NCBI GenBank assembly: GCA_963728165.1
Contig: CAVSIY010000004.1
Coordinates: 62,001-126,000, forward strand
Source: Hyphomicrobium_A sp963728165
GTDB taxonomy: Bacteria; Pseudomonadota; Alphaproteobacteria; Rhizobiales; Hyphomicrobiaceae
Direction: 5' to 3'
DNA: 64,000 nucleotides
This document shows positions 36,147 through 45,752 of the stretch, in pieces. The position numbers and the translations under genes were made by a program. How positions within the stretch are numbered: the stretch's first letter is position 1; the number at the start of each line of letters is the position of its first letter. Below the pieces are notes generated by a model. That model was not told the DNA's origin and searched no databases. It saw only the letters and a list, made by a program, of their open reading frames with translations.

Positions 36147-37153
36147 GGGCCCAGCTCCCGGCGCGTCTTGACCACGAGCCACAAGAAGAACGGCGCGCCG
36201 ATGAGCGCGGTGACGACTCCGAGGCGCACCTCGCTCAAGGGCGCGAAGAGGCGCAAGGTGACGTCGGCGGCAAGCACCAGCGCCGCGCCGCCGAAGGCGC
36301 TCGCCGGCAGCAGGCGGTGGGGCTCATGCCCGACCAGCGGGCGCAGCAGATGCGGCACCACGAGGCCGACGAAGCCGATGGTGCCGGAGACGGCGGTCGC
36401 CGCGCCGACGGCGAGCGCGGTGCCGGCGACGATGCGCGCGCGCAAGGCCTTCAAGTCGACGCCGAGGTTCTGGGCCGCCTCCTCGCCGAGCGTGAGGGCG
36501 TCGAGCGCGCGTCCCGTCGTCAAGAGCAGCGCCGACCCGAGGAGGATCAGCGGGGCTGCAAGCCACACGTGCTGAAGCGAGCGGTCGGTAAGCGAGCCCA
36601 ACAGCCAGAACAGCATCTCGACGGAAGCGAACGGATTGGGGGACAGGTTGAGCGCCAGCGTCGTCAGGGCGCCCGCGAGGCTCGAAATGGCGACGCCGGC
36701 GAGGATCAGCGTCAACGGCCCGCTGCGCTCGCCTGCGAGCACCATCACGGCGACGGCCGCGAGCGCCGCGCCGATGAGACCTCCCGCCGGCAGCGCCAGC
36801 GCGAACGCCCCGGCGGCGCCCGAGTGGATGGCAATGACGGCGCCGAGCGAGGCGCCGCCGGTGATGCCTAAGAGCCCCGGCTCGGCCAGCGGATTGCGCA
36901 AATACCCCTGTAGCACCGCGCCCGAGAGCCCGAGCGCACCGCCGATCAGCGCACCGAGGATGGCGCGCGGCAGGCGGATCTCGACGAGGATCATGCGCGC
37001 CGCGTCGCCCGCGCGCGGCAAGCCGAAGCCGGAGGGGCCGACGAGCAGCGAGGCGAGGAAGGCAAGTGCTGCGGCGGCGGCGAGCGCACCCATGACCGGG
37101 AGTCCCACGCCAGCTGCGCCGCGATCCTGCGTGCCGACGACGGCCTCACTCAT
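36143..37153 (-). CDS. btuC: Cobalamin ABC transporter permease (BtuC/FecCD type)
   Basis: A 336-residue permease with ten TM helices of the FecCD family: RLPRAILGALIGGALGLSGAVLQGYLRNPLAEPGLLGITGGASLGAV and TAVSGTIGFVGLVVPHLLRPLVGHEPHRLLPASAFGGAALVLAAD. The RNPLAxPxLLG and GFVGLVxPHxxRxLxGxxHRxLLP motifs are standard. Overlaps btuF by 8 bases and btuD by 4. Substrate specificity is inferred from the operon, since heme and siderophore permeases share the fold. Confidence 0.92.
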   Translation of the reverse strand: MSEAVVGTQDRGAAGVGLPVMGALAAAAALAFLASLLVGPSGFGLPRAGDAARMILVEIRLPRAILGALIGGALGLSGAVLQGYLRNPLAEPGLLGITGGASLGAVIAIHSGAAGAFALALPAGGLIGAALAAVAVMVLAGERSGPLTLILAGVAISSLAGALTTLALNLSPNPFASVEMLFWLLGSLTDRSLQHVWLAAPLILLGSALLLTTGRALDALTLGEEAAQNLGVDLKALRARIVAGTALAVGAATAVSGTIGFVGLVVPHLLRPLVGHEPHRLLPASAFGGAALVLAADVTLRLFAPLSEVRLGVVTALIGAPFFLWLVVKTRRELGP

Positions 37154-38018
37154 GGCGCAGCCTTCCGTCGAGCAGGGCGCGGCGCCTGGCGCCGAGCTCC
37201 TCCACCGCCTCGGCGATGCGCGGCGTCGCGCACAACCACAGCGGCATGGCGAGCTGCATGTGCGGACGGCTGGCGAGGAGCGCCTCGAAGGCGGGATGGC
37301 GCAAGTTGTCGCCGACGGTGGAGCGGAAGGCGTCGGGCGCGTTGGCGAGCACCACGAAGTCTGGCGGATCGGCAACGATGTCCTCCAGCGGCAGACGCCC
37401 GCCGGGCCCGAGCGTACGATCGCGCGCGACGTTGTGGAAGCCGGCAGCGTTGAGCGCGGCATCGACGAGACTGCCGCGGCCGGAAGCGAGGCTGTTGACC
37501 TGGTAGGCGAGCGCGCGCGGGCGCTCGGGGCCCTTGGGCGCGGCGGCCGCAAGCCGCTGGTCGAACGCTGCGATCATCGCCTCGCCGCGCGGCTTGTCGC
37601 CGACCGCATCCGCCATGATACGGATTGCCTGGCGCATGCCTTCAAAATCGGTCGCCAGCGGCACCAGCACGACGCGAAAGCCCAGCCGCCGCAGCACGTC
37701 CACGGCGGCCGTTGCCGAATACTCCTGCGCAATGACGAGATCTGGCTGCAGCGCCAAGACCTCCTCCGCCATCCAGTGCACGCCCTTCAAGCCCCGCGCC
37801 TCCTTGACCCGCATGGAGACGGTCGGATCGACGGCGAGGTACGTCAGGGCCGCGATGTGGTCACGCGGAACGAGATCGAGCAGGAGCTGGTCGGTGCACA
37901 CCGTGAGCGAGACGATGCGGCGCGGAGCTTCGGCGGGCGCCGCACGGGTGCCCGGCCCCGCCGCGAGAAACGCGGCGAGGCCGAGCAGCGATGCCAGAGC
38001 TTTGCGTTGCTTGCCCAC
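37146..38018 (-). CDS. btuF: Cobalamin-binding periplasmic protein (BtuF-like)
   Basis: A 290-residue exported class III binding protein. N-terminal signal peptide (ALASLLGLAAFLAAGPGTRAAP), then RRIVSLTVCTDQLLLDLVPRDHIAALTYLAVDP, ALQPDLVIAQEYSATAAVDVLRRLGFRVVLVPL and a helical C-lobe. The RIVSLTVCTDQLLLDL opening resembles BtuF/periplasmic-binding-protein-like family members next to btuB. A GTG at 38018 with GGGAG 7 bases upstream is chosen; it overlaps nothing and follows the btuB stop by one base, a tight operon junction. Confidence 0.9.
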   Translation of the reverse strand: MGKQRKALASLLGLAAFLAAGPGTRAAPAEAPRRIVSLTVCTDQLLLDLVPRDHIAALTYLAVDPTVSMRVKEARGLKGVHWMAEEVLALQPDLVIAQEYSATAAVDVLRRLGFRVVLVPLATDFEGMRQAIRIMADAVGDKPRGEAMIAAFDQRLAAAAPKGPERPRALAYQVNSLASGRGSLVDAALNAAGFHNVARDRTLGPGGRLPLEDIVADPPDFVVLANAPDAFRSTVGDNLRHPAFEALLASRPHMQLAMPLWLCATPRIAEAVEELGARRRALLDGRLRHE

Positions 38019-38019
38019 G

Positions 38020-40145
38020 CTATCTCCCGTTCGCCCAGGCGACGGACGCCTGTTCCACGTAGGTGAAGCGCAAGCCCGCGTAGGCGGCAATTCCCGCCGT
38101 CTCGTAGCCGAAGACCTGCTGATAGTCCTGGTCGAGCGCGTTCTCGACGCGGCCGTAGAGCTCCATGCCGGGGCTCAGCTCATAGGAGGCCGCAACGTTG
38201 ACGAGCCAGTAGTCGTCGAGTTGCACGCGGTCAAGCAGCGGATCGGCAAAGTTGAAGGCCGTGTCGAGCATCGTGCCGTTGTAGATGGCAGCGACATTCA
38301 CCTTGGCGCGTCCGCCATCGAACGCGTAGTTGGCATCCAGGCGCCCCGAGTGCGGCGGACGGCGAACCTCCTCACGGCCGGTGTCGTCCTTGGAGTCGAG
38401 GTAGGTATACGATGCGCCCAGCGTCAGCCCGCCGCCGACGAGATAGCGTGCCGCCACCTCGATGCCGCTGCGCGTGCTCTTGCCGGTGTGATTGAACGGC
38501 TCGAAGAGACCCGCTGCGGCCGAGCGGAAATCGATCTCGTTGCTCGAGTCGGTATCGAAGTAGGTGACGTCGAGCGCTGGCGCGGCCGGAGCAGCATCGT
38601 CGTCTCCAGACCGGCGTCCCAGCCGAAGGCCTGCTCGGGGACCAGGTCGGGATTGGGCGTGAAGCCGAAGAAGCTGCCGAACTGCTCGCTCAAGCTCGGA
38701 TACTTCACCCCGGTCCCCACGCTCGAGTGCAAGCGGAACGGCGTCTGCGGCAGCTTGATGGTGGCGGTCGTACGCCACGTCGTAAAGTCGTCGACGAAGT
38801 CGTTGTCGTCGTGCCGGACGGAGGCGGTGAGGAAGAGCGTGTCGAAGTACTCGCCACGAACCTCGCCGACGAAGCCCGTGGTGTGACGCTCCCGATCGAG
38901 AGCGGTCGGGTCGGTCGGCTGCTCGAAGGTCTGGCGCTCCCGCTCCACGCGCCCAGTGAAGAAGTGACGCATGCCCGGCATGTCGGGCGTCTCCAGGCGG
39001 TAGGTGCTCGTATAGCCGAACTTCGTCGTGTCACCGATGTTGTGCGTGAGCACCGAGCCAAAGGAGGAGACATCGGTGTCCTGCGTATCGGTCTCGGTGC
39101 CCGAAAGGTCCAGCTTGTGCGTCCAGTGGCCGTCGAGCGTATCGAGGGTCGCCCCCAGGCGGCCGACCCAGAGGCGATTGGTCAAAAAGGAGTTGTCGTC
39201 GGCCGGCACGGAGAAGCCGTTGATGACGCCGCCGAAGCCGGCGTCGCGATCGGCGCGGTTGGTCGACATGCGCAACGTGCCGTCGAGCTTCAGGTTGTCG
39301 AGGATGGCGGCGCCACCGCGAAACGCGAAGGTCGAAAGCTTGCCGCCGTCATCCTCGTTGCCGGAGGTGGAGATGTTGAACCCGTCAGTTGTTCTCCCCT
39401 GCAGCGTCAGGCTGCCGTAAAGGTCGTCGCTACCGCCGGAGACCTGCAGCGCGCCGTCGCGGGTGCCGAATGCACCGCCTTCGCCGCGGGCGCGGAAGGT
39501 CAGCGGCCCCTTGCCGGATTTGGTGATAATGTTGACCACGCCGCCGATCGCGCCGGTGCCGTAGAGACCGCTTTGCGGACCCCGCAACACCTCGATCTGC
39601 TCGATTTCGTCGGCATCGAGACTGGAGAAATCGAAGAACCCGTCGGTCGACGCCGAGTTGACCTCAACGCCGTCGATGAGGACGAGCGTGTGATTGCTTT
39701 CCGCACCGCGAATGCGCACGACGGTGAGATTGTTGGGCGTGCCCTGTCCGCTGACGGAAACGCCCGGCAGGCTTTGCAAGGCGTCTGCCGCGTGACGGAT
39801 CTGCTGATCGCGCAGGTCCTTGCCGGTGACCACACTGACGGCCGACCCGACCTGGTCGAGGGGGACGCCCGCGACGGCAGCCCCGGTCTGGCCCTCGCCT
39901 TCCCCGGTCGCGGCGGCAGACTGGCCCTCGCTTTCGCCGCTGCCATTTGCAGCCTTTTTCTTCTTAGGCTTGGCGGGCGGCGCCTCGAGCGTCGCGCCCT
40001 CGACGACAATGGGCGGCAGCTCGGTCTCGTCCTGCGCGGACGCCGACGCCGAAAGCAGAGGAAGAGCGGCCGAAGCCATGAGGAGAAGTTTGAACCTCGG
40101 ACAAACGATTGAGCTCAGTGAACGCACACACGAACGCAACAACAT
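38020..40145 (-). CDS. btuB: TonB-dependent cobalamin receptor BtuB, frameshifted
   Basis: Outer-membrane TonB-dependent receptor of about 708 residues. Signal peptide (LLLMASAALPLLSASASA), TonB-box region LPPIVVEG, plug domain (VPLDQVGSAVSVVTGKDLRDQQIRHAADALQSLPGVSVSG, VRIRGAESNHTLVLIDGVEVNS, EVLRGPQSGLYGTGAIGGVVNI) and a barrel ending NPDLVPEQAFGWDAGL...YYVGLRF-like. One base is missing near 38580-38590, where the frame changes from ETTMLLRP to ALDVTYFDTDSSNEIDF. The span is 3n+2. Translation is preceded by GGGGGTC. The upstream cobalamin riboswitch fixes the substrate class. Confidence 0.92.
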
Positions 40146-40399
40146 GAGCGACCCCCGTTACGCGACTTGGACGGGAAGCCAGTCGAGACGCCTCACCACA
40201 AATGCTTCGAGATCCGCTTGAGCGTCCGAGCGCAGCGGAAATCCCGCCGCGGTCCGACCGCCTGCGCTATCTCAATCGACGAGTGTCAGAAGGTGACACC
40301 GTAATAAGGCATGTCTGACGTAGCTCCCTACCGGTTGCACATCAGTCGCCACTACGGTTGTCCGTTCTGCCGCACGCCCCGTACGGAAGATGGGCGACG

Positions 40400-40591
40400 T
40401 GTGCCGGCAGGTCTCCTGGCTTGCGGCTCGAGCGCTTTCCTCCGACCTTCCCAACGGGCCCAACGTGAGACCGTCAGTGGCATTTGCGAAGGTAAGCTTG
40501 CCGCTTACAGTTGCGGGGGCAGCCACGGCTTGGGGCAGACAAACGCCTTTACCGTGTTCCCTTTTAACCACCGGTGCTCGCGCACCGGTGG
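40400..40591 (-). ncRNA. Cobalamin (AdoCbl) riboswitch
   Basis: Read on the minus strand, the region contains the class I cobalamin riboswitch elements in order: hairpin CCACCGGTG / CACCGGTGG (40568-40591), GGTTAAAAGGGAAC, CCCCCGCAACTGTAAGCGG, GCCACTG, GGGAAGGTCGG and the B12 box AGCCAGGAGACCTGCC (near 40405-40425). It lies about 255 bases upstream of btuB, so it should shut off the btuB-F-C-D operon when adenosylcobalamin is high. No clear terminator was seen in the leader, so control of translation is possible. Confidence 0.95.
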
Positions 40592-40946
40592 ACCAGCACG
40601 ATCGCAATGGACCAGATGTCCCTTAGTGCTGTCAAGCGCATCGCGAGGAAGCGAGCGGCCTGCGACGCATGCGAGCCACATCGCGCGAGAGCGATCGGGA
40701 GCTAGTCCCTCCGTATAAACCTGACGAAAAATTAAGCTGCCTTCGCGGCTTGGACGCACCAATATCGGTGCGGCGCCGAGGGTGGCGATGACGCCCGGTC
40801 GCGCAGGCGCACGCCGCCTGCACCACCGGAGCGATCTTCGCTCAAGCCTGCCGTCTGGCGCCAGAAAACTGAGACCTGACTGGGTGATCAAACGGCGTTT
40901 GCCGCTTGACCGCGCCTGCCATCCAAAGTGGGGGAGGGTTGGGGAC
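40592..40946. other. Intergenic region between the riboswitch and the Gld-like operon
   Basis: About 355 bases. It should carry the promoter of the btu operon (minus) and that of the ABC operon (plus). An AT-rich stretch around 40710-40740 is the most likely promoter core. No gene was supported; longer frames read arginine-rich. Confidence 0.45.
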
Positions 40947-41906
40947 ATGACAGTGCTTGTCGAGTCACGGGCCTTGCGCAAGGCATTCGGCCCGATCGTT
41001 GCGGTCAACGGTATCTCGCTCAGCGTGCGCAAGGGCGAGGTCTTGGGCTTCCTCGGACCCAACGGCGCCGGCAAATCGACGACGATGAAGATGATCACCG
41101 GCTTCCTGGAGCCCGATCAAGGCACGTCGGCAATTTGCGGGATCGACGTCCAGAACCATCCCAAAGCGGCCAAGCGCAAGCTCGGCTACCTGCCGGAAGG
41201 GGCTCCCCTTTACGCCGAGATGACGCCGCGAACCTTCCTGTCGTTCGTCGCTGCGGTACGCGGCATCGACGGCAAGGAGCGCGAGGCCCGCGTCGCCGAT
41301 GCCGTCGAGAAGACGCGCATTCATTCCGTCCTCGACCAGCGCATCGAAACGCTGTCGAAGGGCTACAAGCGGCGCGTGGGGCTGGCGCAGGCGGTTCTGC
41401 ATGATCCCCCCGTCCTCATCATGGACGAGCCGACCGACGGCCTCGACCCCAACCAGAAGCACCACGTGCGCAACCTCATCAAGGACATGGCCGCCGCGAA
41501 GGCCATCGTCGTCTCCACGCACATTCTCGAGGAGGTCGAGGCCGTGTGCACGCGCGCAGTCGTGATCGCCAAGGGGCGCATCGTCGCCGACGGCACGGCC
41601 GAGGACCTGATGCGGCGCGTGCCCTATCACGGCGCAGTGGCAATCCGCGTCTCCGAGCAACATGCCGAGGTCGCGATCAGCGTGCTGCGTGCGCTCGACC
41701 TCATCGCCCGCGTCGAGACGCTCGAGACCGCGAACGCCCACGTGGCGTTGCGCGCCATCCCCAAGAACGGCAAGGCGATCGCGCCGGACGTGGCCTCGCT
41801 GTTGCGCGAGAAGGAGGTGCCGGTGGAGGAGCTGTTCGTGGAGCGCGGCAAGCTTGACGACGTCTTCCGCCAGATCACGACACCGGAAGGGGGGCTTGAT
41901 GCCTGA
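40947..41906 (+). CDS. ABC-2 type transporter ATPase of a Gld-like operon
   Basis: A 319-residue ATPase: Walker A GPNGAGKSTT, Q-loop YLPEGAPLYAEMTPRTFLSFV, signature LSKGYKRRVGLAQAV (Ser-Lys-Gly form), Walker B LIMDEPTDGLDPNQ, H-loop VSTHILEEVEAVC. It resembles GldA and the ATPases of the associated GldF/GldG systems. The C-terminal 80 residues are a tail domain common in these ATPases. The gene overlaps the permease by 8 bases and heads a four-gene operon. Start at 40947 has GGGGGAGGG upstream. Confidence 0.93.
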   Translation: MTVLVESRALRKAFGPIVAVNGISLSVRKGEVLGFLGPNGAGKSTTMKMITGFLEPDQGTSAICGIDVQNHPKAAKRKLGYLPEGAPLYAEMTPRTFLSFVAAVRGIDGKEREARVADAVEKTRIHSVLDQRIETLSKGYKRRVGLAQAVLHDPPVLIMDEPTDGLDPNQKHHVRNLIKDMAAAKAIVVSTHILEEVEAVCTRAVVIAKGRIVADGTAEDLMRRVPYHGAVAIRVSEQHAEVAISVLRALDLIARVETLETANAHVALRAIPKNGKAIAPDVASLLREKEVPVEELFVERGKLDDVFRQITTPEGGLDA

Positions 41907-42645
41907 GCTGCTGCGCGCGACTGCCGTCATCGCCAAGCGCGAGTTCGCCGCCTACTTCGCCACGCCGCTGGCGGCGGTGTTTCTCACCATCTTCGTGGCG
42001 CTGACCGGCGCTTTCGCCTTCTACGTCGGCCAATTCTTCGACCGCGGTCAGGCCGACCTCACCGCCTTCTTCGCCTACCAACCCTGGCTCTTCCTGCTGC
42101 TCGTCCCCGCCGTCGGCATGCGGCTTTGGGCGGAGGAGCGCAAGTCCGGCACCATCGAGCTGTTGATGACGCTGCCCATCTCGCCGTGGGAGGCCGTGTT
42201 GGGCAAGTTCCTGGCGGCGTGGGCCTTCATCGGTCTGGCGCTCATTCTCACGTTTCCCATGTGGATCACGGTCAACGTGCTGGGCGAGCCCGACAACGGC
42301 GTGATCCTGACGAGCTACCTTGGAAGCCTCCTCATGGCAGGCGCGTTCCTCGCCATCGGCTCGTTCGTCTCGGCGCTGACCAAGAACCAGGTCATCGCCT
42401 TCATCCTGGCGGCGACGATCTGCTTCCTGTTCGTCATGAGCGGGGTCGACCTGGTGCAGAACGCGCTGCGCGCCTGGGCGCCCGGCATCGTCTCCTCAGC
42501 CGTCGCCTCGATGAGCTTCCTGTCGCACTTCCAGCAGATCGCGCGCGGCGTGGTCGAGGCCCCGACCCTCATCCTTTTCGTATCGCTCATCGTCTTCGCC
42601 CTGTTCGCCACCGTGATCGCCATCGATCAGAAGAAGGCCGCCTAA
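41899..42645 (+). CDS. ABC-2 type permease (GldF-like)
   Basis: A 248-residue membrane protein with six TM helices: IAKREFAAYFATPLAAVFLTIFVALTGAFAFYVGQFF, LVPAVGMRLWAEERKSGTIELLMTLPISPWEAVLGKFLAAW and four more ending in LILFVSLIVFALFATVIAIDQKKAA. The WAEERKSGTIELLMTLPI segment is characteristic of GldF/YhjN-type ABC-2 permeases. Start overlaps the ATPase stop; the next gene follows by 12 bases. Inner-membrane core of the transporter. Confidence 0.92.
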   Translation: MPELLRATAVIAKREFAAYFATPLAAVFLTIFVALTGAFAFYVGQFFDRGQADLTAFFAYQPWLFLLLVPAVGMRLWAEERKSGTIELLMTLPISPWEAVLGKFLAAWAFIGLALILTFPMWITVNVLGEPDNGVILTSYLGSLLMAGAFLAIGSFVSALTKNQVIAFILAATICFLFVMSGVDLVQNALRAWAPGIVSSAVASMSFLSHFQQIARGVVEAPTLILFVSLIVFALFATVIAIDQKKAA

Positions 42646-42657
42646 GGGGAGCTTGCC

Positions 42658-44671
42658 ATGCACAAGGTTCTGGACACCGTCCGCTCGCTGGCGACGGAAG
42701 CGTGGAACCGGACCGCGCAGGCCTGCGCCTCGCTCAGCCGCTCGGCCTTGGCCTGGGGCGGCCTGGCACTCGCCGCGGTGATCCTGTTGTCGGTAAACCT
42801 CGTCTCCTCGGTCAGCTTGCGCAGCTGGCAGGCCGACCTCACCGAGGGGCAGCTCTTCACCATCTCCAACGGCACGCGCCAGATCCTACGCTCGATCGAC
42901 GAGCCGATCACGGTTCGGCTCTATTTCTCCAAGCAGCTGGGAGAGGTGGCGCCGAGCTACGCGCAATACTTCGAGCGCGTGCAGGCGCTGCTCGAGAGCT
43001 ATCGCGACCTCTCGGGCGGAAAGCTGCAGATCTCCTACCTCGATCCTGAGCCGTTCTCCGATGCCGAGGACCGCGCCGTCGCCGCGGGCTTGCGTGGCAC
43101 ACGCCTCAACGCCGAGGGAGAGCTTGGCTACTTCGGGCTCGTTGCCACCAACTCCACCGACAACCAGCAGGTGATCCCCTCCTTCTCCCCCGACCGCGGC
43201 GCCTTCCTCGAGTACGACGTCACCAAGCTCATCAACGCGCTGGCCAATCCCAAGAAGCACGTGGTCGGCGTCATCAGCGGGCTTGCCGATCAACGGCGGC
43301 AAGTCGCCGATGAACAACCAGCCGACGCCGCCCTGGCTGATCATGGATCAGCTGCGCGAGTTCTTCGACGTGCGCATGCTCGACCAGACGCTCGCCTCGG
43401 TCCCCTCCGACATCGACGTGCTCATGATCGTGCAGCCGACGGGTCTCACGCCCAAGGCTGCCTATGCGATCGACCAGTACGTGCTGGGCGGCGGCAAGGC
43501 GCTCGTTTTCGCCGATCCCATGCCGGAGGCGGCGTACATGCAGACGATCGGCAAGGGCAACGGGGGCATGAAGCAGCTCGCCAAGCTGCTCAAGAGCTGG
43601 GGGCTTGGATACGTCGACGACAAGGTGGCGACCGACATTGCCCATGCCCGGCGCGTCCAGTTTGGGCAGGGGGGCGGCCCGGTGACGGACTACGTCGCCT
43701 GGCTCGCTCTCGATCAGCGCAATATCGATAAAGGGGACGTTCTCTCCGCCGGCATCGAGACGCTCAATCTCGCCTCCCCGGGCTTCCTCAAGAAGATTCC
43801 GGGCGCGGGACCGACGGTGACGCCGCTCTTGCACACGAGCTCCCAGGCCATGGAGGTCGACGTGAAAAAGGTCGGCCCCGCCGCCGATCCCGTGGCGCTG
43901 CTGCGCAACTACAAGCCGCGCGGAAGCCCGCTGGTGCTGGCCGCCCGCGTGACCGGCGAGGCCAAGTCGGCCTTTCCCGATGGACCGCCCAAGGACGCCC
44001 CCAAGGCGGATGAGTCCAAGGACAAGGACAAAGCCCAGGCGGCAAAGGACGCGACGCCAGCCAAGAGCGACGCCAAGGCCAAGGCGCCGAAGCAGACGGC
44101 GCCCCATCTCACGTCCGGCAAGGTCAACGCCATCGTCATCGCCGACACGGACCTGATGGCGGACCAGTTCTGGGTCGACCGCCGCGAGATGCTGGGCCAA
44201 CAGGTGGTGATGCCGACCGCGCACAACGCCGCCCTGGTCGTCGGCGCCCTGGAGAACCTTTCGGGCAACGACGCGCTCATCGCGCTGCGCGCGCGCGGCG
44301 TGTCGGATCGGCCCTTCACGCTGGTGGAGGACCTGCGCCGTAACGCCGAGCGCCAGTTCCGCGAGAAGGAGCAGGCGCTGACGCAGAAGCTGAAGGACCT
44401 GCAGACCAAGCTGTCCCAGCTCGAGACGACGCAAGGCGGCGCCGTGCTGCTGTCGGAGGACGAGCGGGAGGCTGCCGACAAGTTCCGCGCCGAGATGCTG
44501 ACCACCCGACACCAGCTGCGCGACGTGAAGCTCGCGCTGCGCCGCGACATCGACCGCCTCGACGGCTGGCTCAAGTTCGCCAACATCGGCCTCGTCCCGC
44601 TGGCGATCGGGTTCGGGGGTATCGGATGGTCGTTCTGGCGCACGCGCCGGCGCAAGGCAAAAAAGCAGTAG
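42658..44671 (+). CDS. GldG-like ABC transporter auxiliary protein, frameshifted
   Basis: About 670 residues when joined. N-terminal TM (LALAAVILLSVNLVSSV), then a periplasmic GldG/ABC_transp_aux region: SVSLRSWQADLTEGQLFTISNGTRQILRSIDEPITVRLYFSKQLG and SYLDPEPFSDAEDRAVAAGLRGTRLNAEGELGYFG. A coiled-coil near the C-terminus (QKLKDLQTKLSQLETTQGG) precedes a last TM (ANIGLVPLAIGFGGIGWSFW). One extra G at about 43285 breaks the frame between VVGVISGL and PINGGKSPMNNQPTPPWLIM. The span is 3n+1. Removing the base restores a continuous protein. Confidence 0.9.
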
Positions 44672-44697
44672 CTGGGCCAATAGGGAGAACGGCACAC

Positions 44698-45717
44698 ATG
44701 ACGCCCAAACACTTCCTCGCGCTCGCAGCCGCTGCCGCGGTCAGCTTGGTTGTAGCGCTCATCGTCTACTCGTCATCCGTACCCTGGTCGCACGCGACCC
44801 TCAACGGCGTGCCGCTGTTCAAGAGCTTGCGCGACGCCCCCCCGCAGATTGCGCGCATCGAGGTCGAGCAGGGCAGCGACAAGCTCACGCTGCAGCACAA
44901 GGGCAAGGACTGGGTCCTCAAGCAGCATGAATTGTTTCCCGCGACGCCCGAAAAGGTGCGCGCCTTTCTCGTGAGCCTGTCGGACGCCGAGCTGGTCGAA
45001 GCAAAGACGCAGAGAAAGGACCGCTATGCCCTGCTCGGGCTCGAGGATCCGCACGGCCACAACGCGGCCTCGCGGCTTGTCCGGCTCATCGACGACAAGG
45101 GGCAGACGGTGGCCGAAGCGGTCATCGGCAAGCAGCGCAGCGATGCCTTCGGATCGGGCAAAGGCGGCACCTACGTGCGCCGGCCGGGCGAAGCGCAGAC
45201 GTGGCTGGTGAATACAGAGATCAACACCGGCGTCACGCTGCGCGACTGGGTCAAGCCCAATCTGTTCAAGGCGCGCCCGCGCGACGTCAAGTCGATCACG
45301 GTAAAGAGCCCCGGCAAGGACGACCTCAACATCGCGCTGTCCGCCGACGGCAGCGACCATGTCTTGAAGGACATCCCCGCGGGCATGAGGATCAAATACG
45401 CCAATTCGATCGACGACATTGCCGAGGCGGCAAGCTCCATCGACTTCGACGACGTCAAGAAGCTCGATGAGGCCCCGACCGGTGAGGTGAGCACCGTCAC
45501 GCTCCAGCTCGCCAATGGTCTCAAGTGCGACTTCAAGATCAGACGCGACGGCGGAGCCGCCTGGGTGACGTTGGATGCGAGCGCAGAGGGCGATGCAAAG
45601 AAGGAAGCCGACGAACTCATGGCGCGCGCCAAAGGCTGGGAGTTCCAAATCCCCAAGAGCAAGGCCGATGCCCTACTGAAGACGCGCGAGGAGCTTCTGG
45701 AGAAGGCGTCGTCTTAA
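44698..45717 (+). CDS. DUF4340 protein of the Gld-like operon
   Basis: A 339-residue exported or membrane-anchored protein: N-terminal TM (FLALAAAAAVSLVVALIVY), then the DUF4340 repeats IEVEQGSDKLTLQHKGKDWVLKQHELFPATPEKVRAFLVSLSDAELVEAKTQ, RYALLGLEDPHGHNAASRLVRL and IGKQRSDAFGSGKGGTYVRRPGEAQTWLV. It follows the GldG-like gene by 26 bases with AGGGAG upstream of the ATG. The domain is a companion of GldG-type transporters but its function is unknown. Confidence 0.92.
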   Translation: MTPKHFLALAAAAAVSLVVALIVYSSSVPWSHATLNGVPLFKSLRDAPPQIARIEVEQGSDKLTLQHKGKDWVLKQHELFPATPEKVRAFLVSLSDAELVEAKTQRKDRYALLGLEDPHGHNAASRLVRLIDDKGQTVAEAVIGKQRSDAFGSGKGGTYVRRPGEAQTWLVNTEINTGVTLRDWVKPNLFKARPRDVKSITVKSPGKDDLNIALSADGSDHVLKDIPAGMRIKYANSIDDIAEAASSIDFDDVKKLDEAPTGEVSTVTLQLANGLKCDFKIRRDGGAAWVTLDASAEGDAKKEADELMARAKGWEFQIPKSKADALLKTREELLEKASS

Positions 45718-45752
45718 GCCCCCAGGAAGCCCCCCAGGACTCCCCGAAGGAC

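Noticed and set aside
38727..40112. A 461-codon plus-strand frame opposite btuB
   Set aside because: Antisense shadow of the receptor gene with no recognisable domains or Shine-Dalgarno.
43272..43300. Programmed frameshifting in the GldG-like gene
   Set aside because: No slippery heptamer or downstream pseudoknot was seen, and similar breaks occur in many unrelated genes here, so error is more likely.
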